Notes under the pieces: generated by a model
Told to the model about the DNA's origin: nothing
Databases searched by the model: none
Seen by the model: only the letters and a program-made list of their open reading frames with translations
Part shown: positions 27,384-36,877 of the stretch, piece by piece
Numbering within the stretch: position 1 is the first letter of the stretch
Layout: each line of letters begins with the position of its first letter
Assembly: GCA_024637315.1 (NCBI GenBank)
Contig: JAGXFH010000062.1
Span: 1-64,000, forward strand
Reading direction: 5' to 3'
Length of the DNA stretch: 64,000 bases
Origin: Brevirhabdus sp.
GTDB taxonomy: Bacteria > Pseudomonadota > Alphaproteobacteria > Rhodobacterales > Rhodobacteraceae
Position numbers and translations under genes: made by a program

Positions 27384-27551
27384 CTCCTCCCGATTGCCCG
27401 CCTTGGGGCAAGACAGTCGTCTTTAGCGACTTTCAACTGAATCAGATTGGCGCTCCTGCATTGTTTTCGTCAACTCGCCAGGCCGAAAGCCACGCGGTTT
27501 CTCGCATTCTTGCAAGATCACAGGTCTCGTCATGATGGTTTTGCATCATTG

Positions 27552-28583
27552 CTAAACAGATTCGGGCAGATATAAGTCCGGTCTCAAGAACCGCTGACCG
27601 CTGACATCCGTGACCCCTCGAGCAGCAGCACTCACCATCAGATCCACAACCTCTCGGCAAAGGATGCGCAGAGGCGTCGCGATTGCCAGCGTCACGAAGT
27701 TGTCCTGCAACCCGGCGCGGGACTCGGGCGTGATCTCGTTGACCACCAACGCCACTTGGCGCGGCTGACGCACTTCACGCAAGGCGGCGATAGCACCTTC
27801 CATGCCGCCACCGGCGATGTATATTCCGCGCAGATCCGGGGTGCGCGCCAGAAGATCAAGCGTCGCCTCGTAGGTCAGTTGCCGTGTCTCCAGATTGACC
27901 AGCGTATCCAGCACGCTGAATTGAGCCGCATTCTCGCGAAAGTAGCTGCGAAAACCCGTCTCGCGCAATTCGTGTCCATGCCAGCGATAGCCGCCGACAA
28001 ACACCGCCAGCTTGCCCGGCCGGTGGACGGCGGTAGCAATCATCGAGGCCGCAACCCGCCCGACTTTCAGGTTGTTGAGCCCGATGTAGGATTGCCGGAC
28101 TCCTTGCGCAAAGTCATTCAGCAAGGCGAAGCACGGAATACCGTTGGACTGTAGAACATCGACCGCCTGCGTCACTTCGTGGTGGGTGACAGCCGTCGCG
28201 GCAACCACGTCCACCTGATCCTTCATGCCCGTCATGATCGCCGCAAACTCCGCCGGCGATTGCGACTGCGCGAATTCGATCTTAACGGTCGCGCGGACAG
28301 TCGCTGTCTCGGCAACCGCGCGATTTATCTCGCTTACCCACTCTTGGTAGAAAGCCTGTCGCTGCTTTTGCAGAACGATCCCCAGGCGCACCTCTTTCTG
28401 TGCGCTCTGCATCCTCTGGCCGATCAATCCGGCGGCGTGATAGTCGATCTGGCGGGCTGCCTCGTAGACTGCGCGGGCTGTCTCTTGACGGACCTTCTGG
28501 CGTCCATTCAGAACTCTGTCGACCGTGGCGACACTGACGCCCGCCTTGAGGGCCACATCCGCGATTGTCGCCCGCCTTGCCAT
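27552..28583 (-). CDS. LacI-family regulator of the main iol operon
   Basis: A 343-residue protein with helix-turn-helix TIADVALKAGVSVATVDRVLNG at residues 6-27 and a C-terminal periplasmic-binding-protein-type sensor (VVAATAVTHHEVTQAVD, AVFVGGYRWHGHELRETGFRS), of the subgroup that often pairs with CUT2 importers. It is the first minus-strand gene upstream of the iol transporter unit, separated from it by 168 bases, and is the likely regulator of that unit. A 12-base palindrome lies 58 bases before its start. Confidence 0.9.
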   Translation of the reverse strand: MARRATIADVALKAGVSVATVDRVLNGRQKVRQETARAVYEAARQIDYHAAGLIGQRMQSAQKEVRLGIVLQKQRQAFYQEWVSEINRAVAETATVRATVKIEFAQSQSPAEFAAIMTGMKDQVDVVAATAVTHHEVTQAVDVLQSNGIPCFALLNDFAQGVRQSYIGLNNLKVGRVAASMIATAVHRPGKLAVFVGGYRWHGHELRETGFRSYFRENAAQFSVLDTLVNLETRQLTYEATLDLLARTPDLRGIYIAGGGMEGAIAALREVRQPRQVALVVNEITPESRAGLQDNFVTLAIATPLRILCREVVDLMVSAAARGVTDVSGQRFLRPDLYLPESV

Positions 28584-28640
28584 TATCCCCTCACCGGTTC
28601 TGCCGAAAAACCATCATCCGTGAGGTGGTAGTATGAAAGA

Positions 28641-28652
28641 ATTCGTACGAAT
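28641..28652. promoter_or_regulatory. Palindrome upstream of the second LacI gene
   Basis: ATTCGTACGAAT, a perfect 12-base palindrome, lies in the 94 bases between the LacI start (28583) and the puuD stop (28678). The position fits an autoregulatory operator. I do not find a full second copy near the iol operon start at 27384-27551, so binding by this LacI protein remains a guess. Confidence 0.4.
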
Positions 28653-28677
28653 ATGGAACCGTCATGAGACGCCGTTG

Positions 28678-29940
28678 CTACTGGCTCATCGCAAGTCCAT
28701 AGGGCAAGTCCTTTGCGGCATTGCGATACCATCTGATGATCCTCGTCCTTTCGTCCGGTTCCATGAAAGACACGTTCGCCGGCGGCATGGCGTTGCTGAC
28801 GCCGGCTTGCAGGTAAATTTGCCGCGCTGCCCGGGCGATGTCTGCCGGCGTCTCCAGCAGAATGTTTTTCGGCGCACGATGGATGCCTTCCCAGCCCGGA
28901 TCACGCGCATGGCACATAGCGCAACGTCCAGGCACGATGTTCATGACTTCATCAAACCCGTCCGCGCTGGCGTACACCTGCTCGACCCTCGTCAACTCCC
29001 GCGCCTCCGACTCCTCGTAGCTGTCGTGCATCAACGGCGCGGTCGAGAGCCACATGACGCAGATGAACAGGACCACAGTCACAAGCCACGTCCAGGTCGG
29101 GTTGCCGCTGCGGGCATGCAGCGCGTTGAAGTAGTGCCGGATGGTCACGCCCATCAAGAACACCAGCGCCGCGATCAGCCAGTTGTATTCGGTGGCGAAA
29201 GCCAGCGGATAGTGGTTTGCCAACATCAGGAACAGAACCGGCAAGGTCAGGTAGTTGTTGTGGGTCGATCTGAGCTTGGCGATCTTGCCGTATTTCGGAT
29301 CCGGGGTCCGGCCCTCCTGCAAATCCTTAACGACAATGCGCTGGTTCGGCATGATGATGAAAAACACGTTTGCTGTCATGATTGTCGCCGTGAACGCGCC
29401 AAGATGCAGAAGCGCCGCCCGGCCGGTGAAAATCTGGTTGTAACCCCAGGCCATCGCGACCAGCAGAACGAACAACAGCACCATCAGAAAGGTTGGCCGC
29501 TCGCCCAGTCCCGATTTGCAGAGGAAATCGTAGACAAGCCAGCCGATCGACAGCGAAGCCGCCGAGATCAGAATGCCCTGCCAGATCGCCAGATCGGCCT
29601 TTTGCGAGTCGATCAGGTAAAGTTCCGCACCGGCCCAGTAGACGATCATCAGCAAGGCGGCCCCTGACAGCCACGTCGCATAGCTTTCCCATTTGAACCA
29701 TGTCAGGTGCTCGGGCATCTGTTCGGGCGCGACCAGATACTTCTGGATGTGATAAAAGCCGCCTCCGTGAACTTGCCACTCTTCGCCATGCGCGCCGGCC
29801 GGCAGATGCGGCACTTTGCGCAGCCCCAGATCGAGCGCCACGAAATAGAACGAAGAGCCGATCCAAGCGATTGCGGTGATGACGTGCAGCCAGCGAACGG
29901 CAAAGGACAGCCAATCCCACATGATAGCCAAATCTTGCAT
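28678..29940 (-). CDS. puuD: Membrane-bound urate hydroxylase with cytochrome c domain
   Basis: A 420-residue PuuD-type enzyme that oxidises urate to 5-hydroxyisourate and passes electrons to the respiratory chain. Residues 1 to about 320 form the multi-span membrane part (FAVRWLHVITAIAWIGSSFYFVALDLGL, HNNYLTLPVLFLMLANHYP). The C-terminal part has a haem-binding CxxCH at 340-344 (CAMCH), as in fused PuuD. Start ATG 29940 has AGGAGG; an upstream extension lacks support. Its neighbours uraH and puuE-uraD carry the next steps. Confidence 0.92.
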   Translation of the reverse strand: MQDLAIMWDWLSFAVRWLHVITAIAWIGSSFYFVALDLGLRKVPHLPAGAHGEEWQVHGGGFYHIQKYLVAPEQMPEHLTWFKWESYATWLSGAALLMIVYWAGAELYLIDSQKADLAIWQGILISAASLSIGWLVYDFLCKSGLGERPTFLMVLLFVLLVAMAWGYNQIFTGRAALLHLGAFTATIMTANVFFIIMPNQRIVVKDLQEGRTPDPKYGKIAKLRSTHNNYLTLPVLFLMLANHYPLAFATEYNWLIAALVFLMGVTIRHYFNALHARSGNPTWTWLVTVVLFICVMWLSTAPLMHDSYEESEARELTRVEQVYASADGFDEVMNIVPGRCAMCHARDPGWEGIHRAPKNILLETPADIARAARQIYLQAGVSNAMPPANVSFMEPDERTRIIRWYRNAAKDLPYGLAMSQ

Positions 29941-30074
29941 TGCCGACCTCCTGATTGACGGTTGACCGACGCTATCGCGGAACGGCATTGCCTTGTATCG
30001 GCAAAAAGACCCAAGCAGCATCAAACAAAAGCTGAAAATGGCGGATCTGTTCCGGATCGTCGGACTGCGGCGTT

Positions 30075-30428
30075 TCAGCTGCCGCGATAGGTTGAAAAGC
30101 TGAACGGCGACAGCAGCAGCGGCACATGATAGTGAGTGTCTTCCGACATCCCGAACCGTAGCGGGATGATGTCAAGGAACCGCGGATTCTCCTTCGGAAC
30201 GCCGGCAGAATCCAGATAGTCGCCCGCATGGAACAGCAGTTCATACGTTCCGCGCTCAAATTCCGACGACGGCAGCACCTGCTCGTCGGTTCGACCATCA
30301 TCATTCGTGACCAGGGATCGCAGCAGGTCGCGGCGGTCGCCGACGATCCGGAAGAGTTCGATCTTCATTCCACTGGCTGGCCGCCCCCATGCTGTATCAA
30401 GAACATGCGTTGTCAAAAAACCGGCCAT
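30075..30428 (-). CDS. uraH: 5-hydroxyisourate hydrolase
   Basis: A 117-residue transthyretin-like protein that hydrolyses 5-hydroxyisourate to OHCU. The diagnostic C-terminal YRGS is present (FSTYRGS), together with [14 protein letters not shown] at the start and [17 protein letters not shown] 30428 is preceded by AAGAGGGA; an upstream TTG in frame is less likely. It lies between puuD and the divergent fused allantoinase gene, so its promoter is in the shared 30429-30579 spacer. Confidence 0.95.
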   Translation of the reverse strand: MAGFLTTHVLDTAWGRPASGMKIELFRIVGDRRDLLRSLVTNDDGRTDEQVLPSSEFERGTYELLFHAGDYLDSAGVPKENPRFLDIIPLRFGMSEDTHYHVPLLLSPFSFSTYRGS

Positions 30429-30579
30429 GACATCCCTCTTCAATTGATTTCCCGCGAAACATGCCCGCTTTGCCGTCTGATTGTCACTGCGGTGTTTCCA
30501 TTATCTCTTTCAAGAACATTGCGAAAGTCATCTGTATTTCTTTGTTCTACAACTCAATCCAATGAAAGGAGATCCCTTG

Positions 30580-31998
30580 GTGACTCGCTACCTTCGAGAC
30601 ATGCGTGGCTATGGTGCCACCCCGCCAGACCCGAACTGGCCCAACGCGGCAAAGATCGCCGTGCAATTCGTCATCAATTACGAAGAAGGCGGCGAAAACT
30701 GCGTGTTGCACGATGATGCGGCGTCCGAGGCCTTTCTGTCGGAAATCGTGGGTGCTGCGGCGTGGCCCGGACAGCGACACTGGAACATGGAGTCGATCTA
30801 TGAGTACGGTGCTCGGGCCGGATTCTGGCGGCTGCACCAATTGTTCACTGAATACGACATTCCGGCGACGGTCTTTGGCGTTGCCACTGCCCTGGCCCGC
30901 AGCCCCGAACAGGTCCGCGCGATGCAGTCCGCCGGCTGGGAGGTTGCCAGCCACGGACTGAAGTGGATCGAGTACAAGGACTTCGCGCCCGAAGATGAGG
31001 CGGCCCATATGGCCGAAGCCATTCGCCTGCACACCGAGGTGACGGGCGAGCCTCCGCATGGCTGGTATACCGGGCGGTGCTCGGTCAATACCGTCGCCCT
31101 GGCCGCCGAGGCGGGCGAGTTCGACTATGTGGCCGACAGCTATGCCGATGATCTGCCATACTGGGTGCGCATCGGGTCGCGCGATCAGTTAATCGTGCCC
31201 TACACGCTGGATTGCAACGACATGCGCTTTGCCACGCCTCAGGGTTTCAATTCGGGCGATCAGTTCTTCAGCTACTTGAAGGACAGCTTCGACGCACTCT
31301 ATGCCGAGGGCGAGCGCGGTCAGGCCAAGATGCTGTCGGTCGGCCTGCATTGCCGGCTGATCGGGCGTCCGGGCCGCGTGATGGCCCTTCGCCGCTTCAT
31401 GGATTATGCCAAGTCGCATGCGGATGTCTGGTTCGCCCGCAGACTGGATATTGCGCGGCACTGGCAGAAACACCATCCGCCGGCTCGGTTTGATCGGCCA
31501 TCGGAAATGGAAAAGGCAACGTTCATCGCAGCCTATGGCGGCATCTTCGAGCATTCGCCGTGGATCGCAGAGCGCGCATGGGCGCTGGAACTGAGCCCTG
31601 CGCATGACAGCTCCACCGGCCTGCATAACGCCCTGTGCCGGATCTTCCGTTCCGCCAGCGAAGAAGAGCGACTGGGCGTCCTTGCAGCACACCCGGATCT
31701 GGCCGGAAAGCTGGCCCAGGCCAGTCAACTGACCGCAGAGTCCACGTCAGAGCAGGCCGGCGCCGGTCTTGATGCACTGACAGATGACGAACGCAAGATG
31801 TTCACGGACCTGAATGACGCCTACACTGCCAAGCACGGCTTTCCATTCATCATTGCGGTTCGTGACAATACCAAGACCTCGATCGAGGCCGCGTTCAGAC
31901 GGCGGCTCGACAATGATCGCGCCAGCGAATTCGCCGAAGCCTGCCGTCAGGTCGAGCGGATCGCCGAGTTGCGGTTAAAGGATTTGTTGCCCAGATGA
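30580..31998 (+). CDS. Fused allantoinase (PuuE) and OHCU decarboxylase (UraD)
   Basis: A 472-residue two-domain enzyme. Residues 1 to about 300 are a PuuE-type metal-dependent polysaccharide-deacetylase-like allantoinase (VQFVINYEEGGENCVLHDD, NMESIYEYGARAGFWRLH, EVASHGLKWIEY, HGWYTGR). Residues about 315-470 are OHCU decarboxylase (FIAAYGGIFEHSPWIAERAWA, LGVLAAHPDLAGKLA, KHGFPFIIAVRDNTK). The fusion performs OHCU to S-allantoin and allantoin to allantoate. GTG 30580 is the likely start because GGAG lies 8 bases before it and the product then begins in the usual M-TRYLRDMRGYG way; ATG 30562 has no ribosome site. Stop overlaps allA (ATGA). Confidence 0.93.
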   Translation: MTRYLRDMRGYGATPPDPNWPNAAKIAVQFVINYEEGGENCVLHDDAASEAFLSEIVGAAAWPGQRHWNMESIYEYGARAGFWRLHQLFTEYDIPATVFGVATALARSPEQVRAMQSAGWEVASHGLKWIEYKDFAPEDEAAHMAEAIRLHTEVTGEPPHGWYTGRCSVNTVALAAEAGEFDYVADSYADDLPYWVRIGSRDQLIVPYTLDCNDMRFATPQGFNSGDQFFSYLKDSFDALYAEGERGQAKMLSVGLHCRLIGRPGRVMALRRFMDYAKSHADVWFARRLDIARHWQKHHPPARFDRPSEMEKATFIAAYGGIFEHSPWIAERAWALELSPAHDSSTGLHNALCRIFRSASEEERLGVLAAHPDLAGKLAQASQLTAESTSEQAGAGLDALTDDERKMFTDLNDAYTAKHGFPFIIAVRDNTKTSIEAAFRRRLDNDRASEFAEACRQVERIAELRLKDLLPR

Positions 31999-32522
31999 CC
32001 CGGCCTTTGCAGACCTCACCGCTGACCGCCGAAGCCTTTGCACCCTACGGAGATCTGCTGGACGTCGCCGGGGCGCCGGACAAGCTGATCAATCAGGGCA
32101 TGTGCGGACGTTACCATGACCGCGCGTCTTTGGATTTTGCCGATGGACGCGCCGGAATCAGCCTGTTCGATGCCAAGGCACGCATGCTGCCCCACATCGT
32201 GGACATGGTCGAGCGGCACCCGGATGGCAGCCAGGCTTTCATTCCGGTCAGCGGTGTTCCGTATCTCGTGGTGGTCGCTGACGATGACAACGGCACACCT
32301 GCCAATCTCCGGGCTTTCGTCGCAAGACCGGGTCAATCGGTCAATCTGCATCGCGGCGTCTGGCACGGCGTGCTCACCCCACTGAACGCTCCCGGCCAGT
32401 TCGTCGTCATCGACAGGATCGGCGCCGGCGAAAATCTTGAGGAACACTGGTTCGATGATCCCTATGTCGTCGAAACAATTGACGACAAGGCCATCGAAGA
32501 CGTGGCCGAACAAGAGCACTGA
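31995..32522 (+). CDS. allA: Ureidoglycolate lyase
   Basis: A 175-residue cupin of the AllA family that splits ureidoglycolate into glyoxylate and urea. Typical segments are LQTSPLTAEAFAPYGDLLD, MVERHPDGSQAFIP and VNLHRGVWHGVLTPL with the metal-site histidines. It is coupled to the allantoinase fusion by a 4-base overlap. Its glyoxylate product is the substrate of the bhc genes at 40.8-45.2 kb, and its own substrate is made with the help of AllE encoded at 46174. Confidence 0.92.
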   Translation: MTRPLQTSPLTAEAFAPYGDLLDVAGAPDKLINQGMCGRYHDRASLDFADGRAGISLFDAKARMLPHIVDMVERHPDGSQAFIPVSGVPYLVVVADDDNGTPANLRAFVARPGQSVNLHRGVWHGVLTPLNAPGQFVVIDRIGAGENLEEHWFDDPYVVETIDDKAIEDVAEQEH

Positions 32523-32561
32523 AAACCTCAACCACTCAAGTCGAACAGGAGTAACGAGACA

Positions 32562-33974
32562 ATGGCAGACACTTCTCTCGGGACGGCGGAGCAACTTCGC
32601 GATCCCGATTACACACCACCGATGGCCAAGGCGATCCCCTTGGGCATCCAGCACGTGCTGGCGATGTTCGTTTCGAACGTGACACCGGCGATCATTGTCG
32701 CTGGCGCCGCCGGATTCGGGTTCGGATCGAACTCTCCGGATTTCCCGGAACTGATCTATATGATCCAGATGGCGATGGTGTTCGCGGGCGTCGCGACACT
32801 TTTCCAGACCATCGGCGTGGGTCCGATGGGTGCCCGCCTTCCGATCGTTCAAGGAACGTCATTCGCATTTCTGCCGATCATGATCCCGCTTGTCGCGGGC
32901 AAGGGCGTCGATGCGATGGCCGGCCTGATGGGTGGCGTTCTGATCGGCGGCATCTTTCAGGGCTTCCTTGGCCTGATCATCAACAAGATCCGCTTCGCCT
33001 TGCCGCCGCTTGTGACCGGACTGATTGTCACGATGATCGGCCTGGCGCTGGTCCAGGTCGGCATTCAGTACGCCGCCGGCGGCGTGCCGGCGATCGGAAC
33101 CGAGGAATATGGCAGCCTGCAGAACTGGTTCGTCGCGCTCGTGGTCATTGCCGTGACGCTGGGGCTGAAATTCTTCACCCGCGGCATGTTGTCGATCTCG
33201 GCGGTACTGATCGGGCTGCTGGCGGGCTACGGCGTTGCCCTGATGATGGGGATGGTCAGCTTTGCCAATGTCGGGCGCGCAGCCAGCTTTGCGCTGCCAG
33301 ATCCGCTGCATTTCGGACTGGAATTCCAGTTTGCGGCGATCGTCGGCTTCTGCTTCATGGCCATCGTCTCGGCGATCGAGACAGTCGGCGATGTTTCCGG
33401 GATCACCAAGGGCGGTGCCGGGCGCGAGGCCACTTCGGAAGAGTTGTCCGGGGCCACATATGCGGACGGCTTCGGCTCGGCCGTTGCCGGACTGTTCGGT
33501 GGCCTGCCGAACACCTCGTTCAGCCAGAATGTCGGTCTGATCGCGATGACCGGCGTGATGAGCCGGCATGTCGTGACCTGTGGCGCGATCTTCCTGATCA
33601 TCGCCGGTCTGGTCCCGAAAGTCGGCGCGATCATCTCGACAGTGCCGATCGAAGTGTTGGGCGGCGGCGTCATCGTCATGTTCGGCATGGTCGTGGCGGC
33701 CGGTATCTCGATGCTGTCGGACGTCGACTGGAATCGCCGCAACATGGTGATCTTCGCGATCGCCCTTTCGGTCGGCCTCGGTCTCCAGCTTGAACCGGGC
33801 GCTGTGCAGCACCTGCCAGACACGCTGCGCGTGCTGATGACATCGGGTCTTTTGCCCGCTGCGGTCATTGCCATCGTGTTGAACCTGGTCCTACCCAAAG
33901 AAATCGCCGCCGAATCCACCGAGGAAGTCGCCGGCGGCATGTCCGGACATGGCGCAGGTAAACTTCCCCACTGA
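32562..33974 (+). CDS. NCS2-family purine (urate/xanthine) permease
   Basis: A 470-residue inner-membrane symporter of the nucleobase-cation-symporter-2 family, with about 14 hydrophobic segments. Family markers are GIQHVLAMFVSNVTPAIIVAG at the start, QGTSFAFLPIM, and the long QNVGLIAMTGVMSRHV motif region. Position at the end of the urate operon suggests uptake of urate or xanthine. AGGAG lies 9 bases before the start, and a strong terminator follows. Confidence 0.92.
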   Translation: MADTSLGTAEQLRDPDYTPPMAKAIPLGIQHVLAMFVSNVTPAIIVAGAAGFGFGSNSPDFPELIYMIQMAMVFAGVATLFQTIGVGPMGARLPIVQGTSFAFLPIMIPLVAGKGVDAMAGLMGGVLIGGIFQGFLGLIINKIRFALPPLVTGLIVTMIGLALVQVGIQYAAGGVPAIGTEEYGSLQNWFVALVVIAVTLGLKFFTRGMLSISAVLIGLLAGYGVALMMGMVSFANVGRAASFALPDPLHFGLEFQFAAIVGFCFMAIVSAIETVGDVSGITKGGAGREATSEELSGATYADGFGSAVAGLFGGLPNTSFSQNVGLIAMTGVMSRHVVTCGAIFLIIAGLVPKVGAIISTVPIEVLGGGVIVMFGMVVAAGISMLSDVDWNRRNMVIFAIALSVGLGLQLEPGAVQHLPDTLRVLMTSGLLPAAVIAIVLNLVLPKEIAAESTEEVAGGMSGHGAGKLPH

Positions 33975-33989
33975 TGGCTTGAAACGACG

Positions 33990-34022
33990 AACGCGGCCCG
34001 GTTTCGGGCCGCGTTCTTTCTT
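33990..34022 (+). terminator. Rho-independent-type terminator after the purine permease
   Basis: AACGCGGCCCG and CGGGCCGCGTT form a perfect 11-base stem with a GTTT loop (33990-34015), followed by CTTTCTT. It ends the allantoinase-allA-permease transcript. Confidence 0.88.
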
Positions 34023-34040
34023 CTCAGATACCCGCTCGCA

Positions 34041-34057
34041 AATGCTTGCCAAGCATT
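34041..34057. promoter_or_regulatory. 17-base palindrome upstream of aceE
   Basis: AATGCTTGCCAAGCATT has perfect eight-base arms around one central base and lies about 137 bases before the aceE start in the only spacer upstream of the pyruvate dehydrogenase operon. It has the size and symmetry of a dimeric regulator's operator. No regulator gene adjoins, so the binding protein is unknown. Confidence 0.5.
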
Positions 34058-34193
34058 GCATAAAGAGTTGAAGGTGCGAGAAAGAAGATCCCGCATCCGC
34101 CGAAACTGCCTGCCGATCAAGCGCGTAGCCCATGCGACGTGTTCGACGACAGGCCAACCACCACGCCAAGACACTCTGCCTGGAGAGATCAGA

Positions 34194-36851
34194 ATGACCG
34201 ACAACAGCCCCGATATCGACCCGGTTGAAAGCCAGGAATGGCAAGACGCGATCGAGGACGTGATCCAGCGGGATGGAGCCAATCGTGCGCATTATCTTCT
34301 GGACAAGGCGGTGCAGCAGGCTCGGGCAGCGGGGGCCAACCTGCCCTTTTCCGCAACCACTCCATATCAGAACACGATCCCCGCGGATGACGAACTGGAA
34401 ATCCCCGGTGACCAGGAGATGGAATGGCGCATCCGAACCATCAATCGCTGGAACGCAATGGCGATGGTCGTGCGGCGCAACAAAGAAAGCAGCGAATATG
34501 GCGGGCATATCGCGTCTTTCGCGTCTTCCGCGGTGCTCTACGATATCGGTCTGAACCACTTCTGGCGCGCAAAGTCCGCAATTCACGGTGGCGATCTGGT
34601 ATTTTTTCAGGGCCATGCGATCCCCGGCATCTACGCCCGGTCCTTCATGGAGGGCAGGATCAGCCAGGAACAGCTTGAATCGTTCCGCTCCGAGGTCGAT
34701 GGCGGTGGGTTGTCCTCTTATCCGCATCCTTGGCTGATGCCGGATTACTGGCAGTTCCCGACCGTCTCGATGGGCCTTGGGCCGCTGATGGCGATCTATC
34801 AGGCTCGCTTCATGAAATACATGCACAGCCGCGGACTGATCGACATGGGGGACCGCAAGGTCTGGGTGTTCCTCGGTGACGGAGAGATGGACGAACCCGA
34901 AAGCCTTGGGGCGATCAGCCTGGCGGCGCGCGAGGGGCTCGACAACCTGATCTTCGTGATCAACTGCAACCTGCAGCGTCTGGATGGGCCGGTGCGCGGG
35001 AACTCGAAGATCGTGCAGGAGCTGGAGGGCGAGTTCCGGGGCGGCGGATGGAACGTGATCAAGCTGCTGTGGGGCAAGGGCTGGGACGAATTGTTGGAAA
35101 ACGACACCAGCGGCAAGCTGCGCCAGCTGATGGATGAAACCGTCGATGGCGACTACCAGACCTTCAAATCGAAGGACGGAGCCTATATCCGAGAGCATTT
35201 CTTCGGCAAGTACCCCGAAACCGCTGCCTTGGTCGAGAACTGGACCGACGACCAGATATGGGCGCTGCGCCGCGGCGGGCATGACCCCAAGAAGGTCTAC
35301 ACCGCTTACAAGCGGGCGACCGAAACCAACGGCAAGCCGACTTGTCTGCTGATCAAGACGGTCAAGGGCTATGGCATGGGCACAGGCGGCGAAGGGATGA
35401 ACACCTCGCACCAGCAAAAGAAGCTGGCCGAGGATCAGCTGCGCGCGATGCGCGACCGCTTCAAGATCCCTGTCAGCGACGAGGATTTGCCGAAAGCGCC
35501 TTTCGTGACGCTCAACAATGCGCAAAAGGCCTATCTGGGCGACCGGCGTCGTGCCCTTGGCGGCGAATTCCCTAAGCGGCATTGGCGCGATGCCCCCAAG
35601 CTGGCGATTCCACCGCTCGAGACGTTCAAGGCACAGCTGGACAGCACGGGCGACCGCGAGATCTCGACGACGATGGCATTCGTTCGCATCCTGACCACGC
35701 TGCTGCGCGACAAGAACCTGGGAAAGAACGTAGTGCCGATCGTGCCCGACGAAAGCCGGACCTTCGGGATGGAAGGCCTGTTCCGTTCGGTCGGCATCTA
35801 CAATCCGAAGGGGCAGAAATACACCCCGCAAGACGCCGACCAGATGATGTTCTACAAGGAAAGCGAGACCGGTCAGGTCCTGCAGGAAGGCATCAACGAA
35901 GCCGGCGCCATGGCCGACTGGATCGCGGCGGCCACATCCTATGCCACGCATGGCGTGCCGATGATCCCGTTCTTCATCTACTATTCGATGTTCGGCTTCC
36001 AGCGGATCGGCGATCTGGCCTGGGCGGCAGGCGACAGCCGCGCGCGCGGCTTCATGCTGGGCGGTACCGCCGGGCGAACGACGCTGAATGGCGAAGGTCT
36101 GCAGCATGAGGACGGACACAGCCACATCCTTGCCAGCACGATCCCGAACTGCATCACCTATGATCCGACATTCCAATACGAGGTTGCCGTGATCCTGCAT
36201 CATGGGCTGGAACGGATGTTTCGGGATCAGGAGGATGTGTATTTCTACCTGACGCTGATGAATGAAAACTACGCCCACCCGGCAATGCCGATGGGATCGG
36301 AAGAGGGCATCATCAAGGGCCTCTACCGCCTGACCAAGACCGCCAAACCTGGCAAGAAGCATGTCAACCTGATGGGGTCCGGCACGATACTGATGCAGGC
36401 GATCAAGGCGGCAGACATGCTCAAGGCCGACTTCGGCGTCACCTCGGACATCTGGTCCGCCACATCGCTGAATGAACTGGCCCGAGACGGCCAGGATGCG
36501 GTTCGCCACAACAGGTTGAACCCGCTCACCAAGCCGCAGGTGCCCTACGTGACGCAACTGCTTGAAGGGGCGAAGGGTCCGGTGATCGCCGCCACCGATT
36601 ATATGAAGAACTATGCCGAACAGATCCGCGCCTTCGTGCCGCAGCCCTTCACTGTTCTCGGGACGGACGGGTTCGGACGCTCCGACAGCCGGGTCAATCT
36701 GCGCCGTTTCTTCGAGGTCGACGCGAACCACATCGCGGCAGCTGCGATGGCCGAGCTCTACAAGACCGGCGCGGTGGCCGAGAAGGACATGCGCGCAGCG
36801 CTCAAGAAGTACGAAATCGACGGCGGCAAGCCGAACCCGCGTCTGGTCTGA
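34194..36851 (+). CDS. aceE: Pyruvate dehydrogenase E1, homodimeric type
   Basis: An 885-residue thiamine-diphosphate enzyme, normal length for AceE. It decarboxylates pyruvate and acetylates the E2 lipoyl group. ThDP-binding GDGEMDEPESLGAISLAAREGLDNLIFVINCNLQRLDGPV is complete; SYPHPWLMPDYWQFPTVSMGLGP and the C-terminal LGTDGFGRSDSR are also typical. ATG 34194 is preceded by GGAGAG; the upstream extension is rejected. The single-chain AceE type is less usual in alphaproteobacteria than the PdhA/PdhB pair. It is followed by aceF after 26 bases. Confidence 0.96.
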   Translation: MTDNSPDIDPVESQEWQDAIEDVIQRDGANRAHYLLDKAVQQARAAGANLPFSATTPYQNTIPADDELEIPGDQEMEWRIRTINRWNAMAMVVRRNKESSEYGGHIASFASSAVLYDIGLNHFWRAKSAIHGGDLVFFQGHAIPGIYARSFMEGRISQEQLESFRSEVDGGGLSSYPHPWLMPDYWQFPTVSMGLGPLMAIYQARFMKYMHSRGLIDMGDRKVWVFLGDGEMDEPESLGAISLAAREGLDNLIFVINCNLQRLDGPVRGNSKIVQELEGEFRGGGWNVIKLLWGKGWDELLENDTSGKLRQLMDETVDGDYQTFKSKDGAYIREHFFGKYPETAALVENWTDDQIWALRRGGHDPKKVYTAYKRATETNGKPTCLLIKTVKGYGMGTGGEGMNTSHQQKKLAEDQLRAMRDRFKIPVSDEDLPKAPFVTLNNAQKAYLGDRRRALGGEFPKRHWRDAPKLAIPPLETFKAQLDSTGDREISTTMAFVRILTTLLRDKNLGKNVVPIVPDESRTFGMEGLFRSVGIYNPKGQKYTPQDADQMMFYKESETGQVLQEGINEAGAMADWIAAATSYATHGVPMIPFFIYYSMFGFQRIGDLAWAAGDSRARGFMLGGTAGRTTLNGEGLQHEDGHSHILASTIPNCITYDPTFQYEVAVILHHGLERMFRDQEDVYFYLTLMNENYAHPAMPMGSEEGIIKGLYRLTKTAKPGKKHVNLMGSGTILMQAIKAADMLKADFGVTSDIWSATSLNELARDGQDAVRHNRLNPLTKPQVPYVTQLLEGAKGPVIAATDYMKNYAEQIRAFVPQPFTVLGTDGFGRSDSRVNLRRFFEVDANHIAAAAMAELYKTGAVAEKDMRAALKKYEIDGGKPNPRLV

Positions 36852-36877
36852 CCGGTGGCAGTGAGGAGATTGAAGAG

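Noticed and set aside
27415-27431. Inverted repeat AGTCG-N7-CGACT upstream of the iolI-like gene as an operator
   Set aside because: Arms are only five bases and the site does not resemble the other LacI-type palindromes; chance occurrence is likely.
30440-30560. Operator for urate genes in the uraH-allantoinase spacer
   Set aside because: Only a weak TTGT-N3-ACAA element and widely spaced AGAACA/TGTTCT arms are visible; not convincing.
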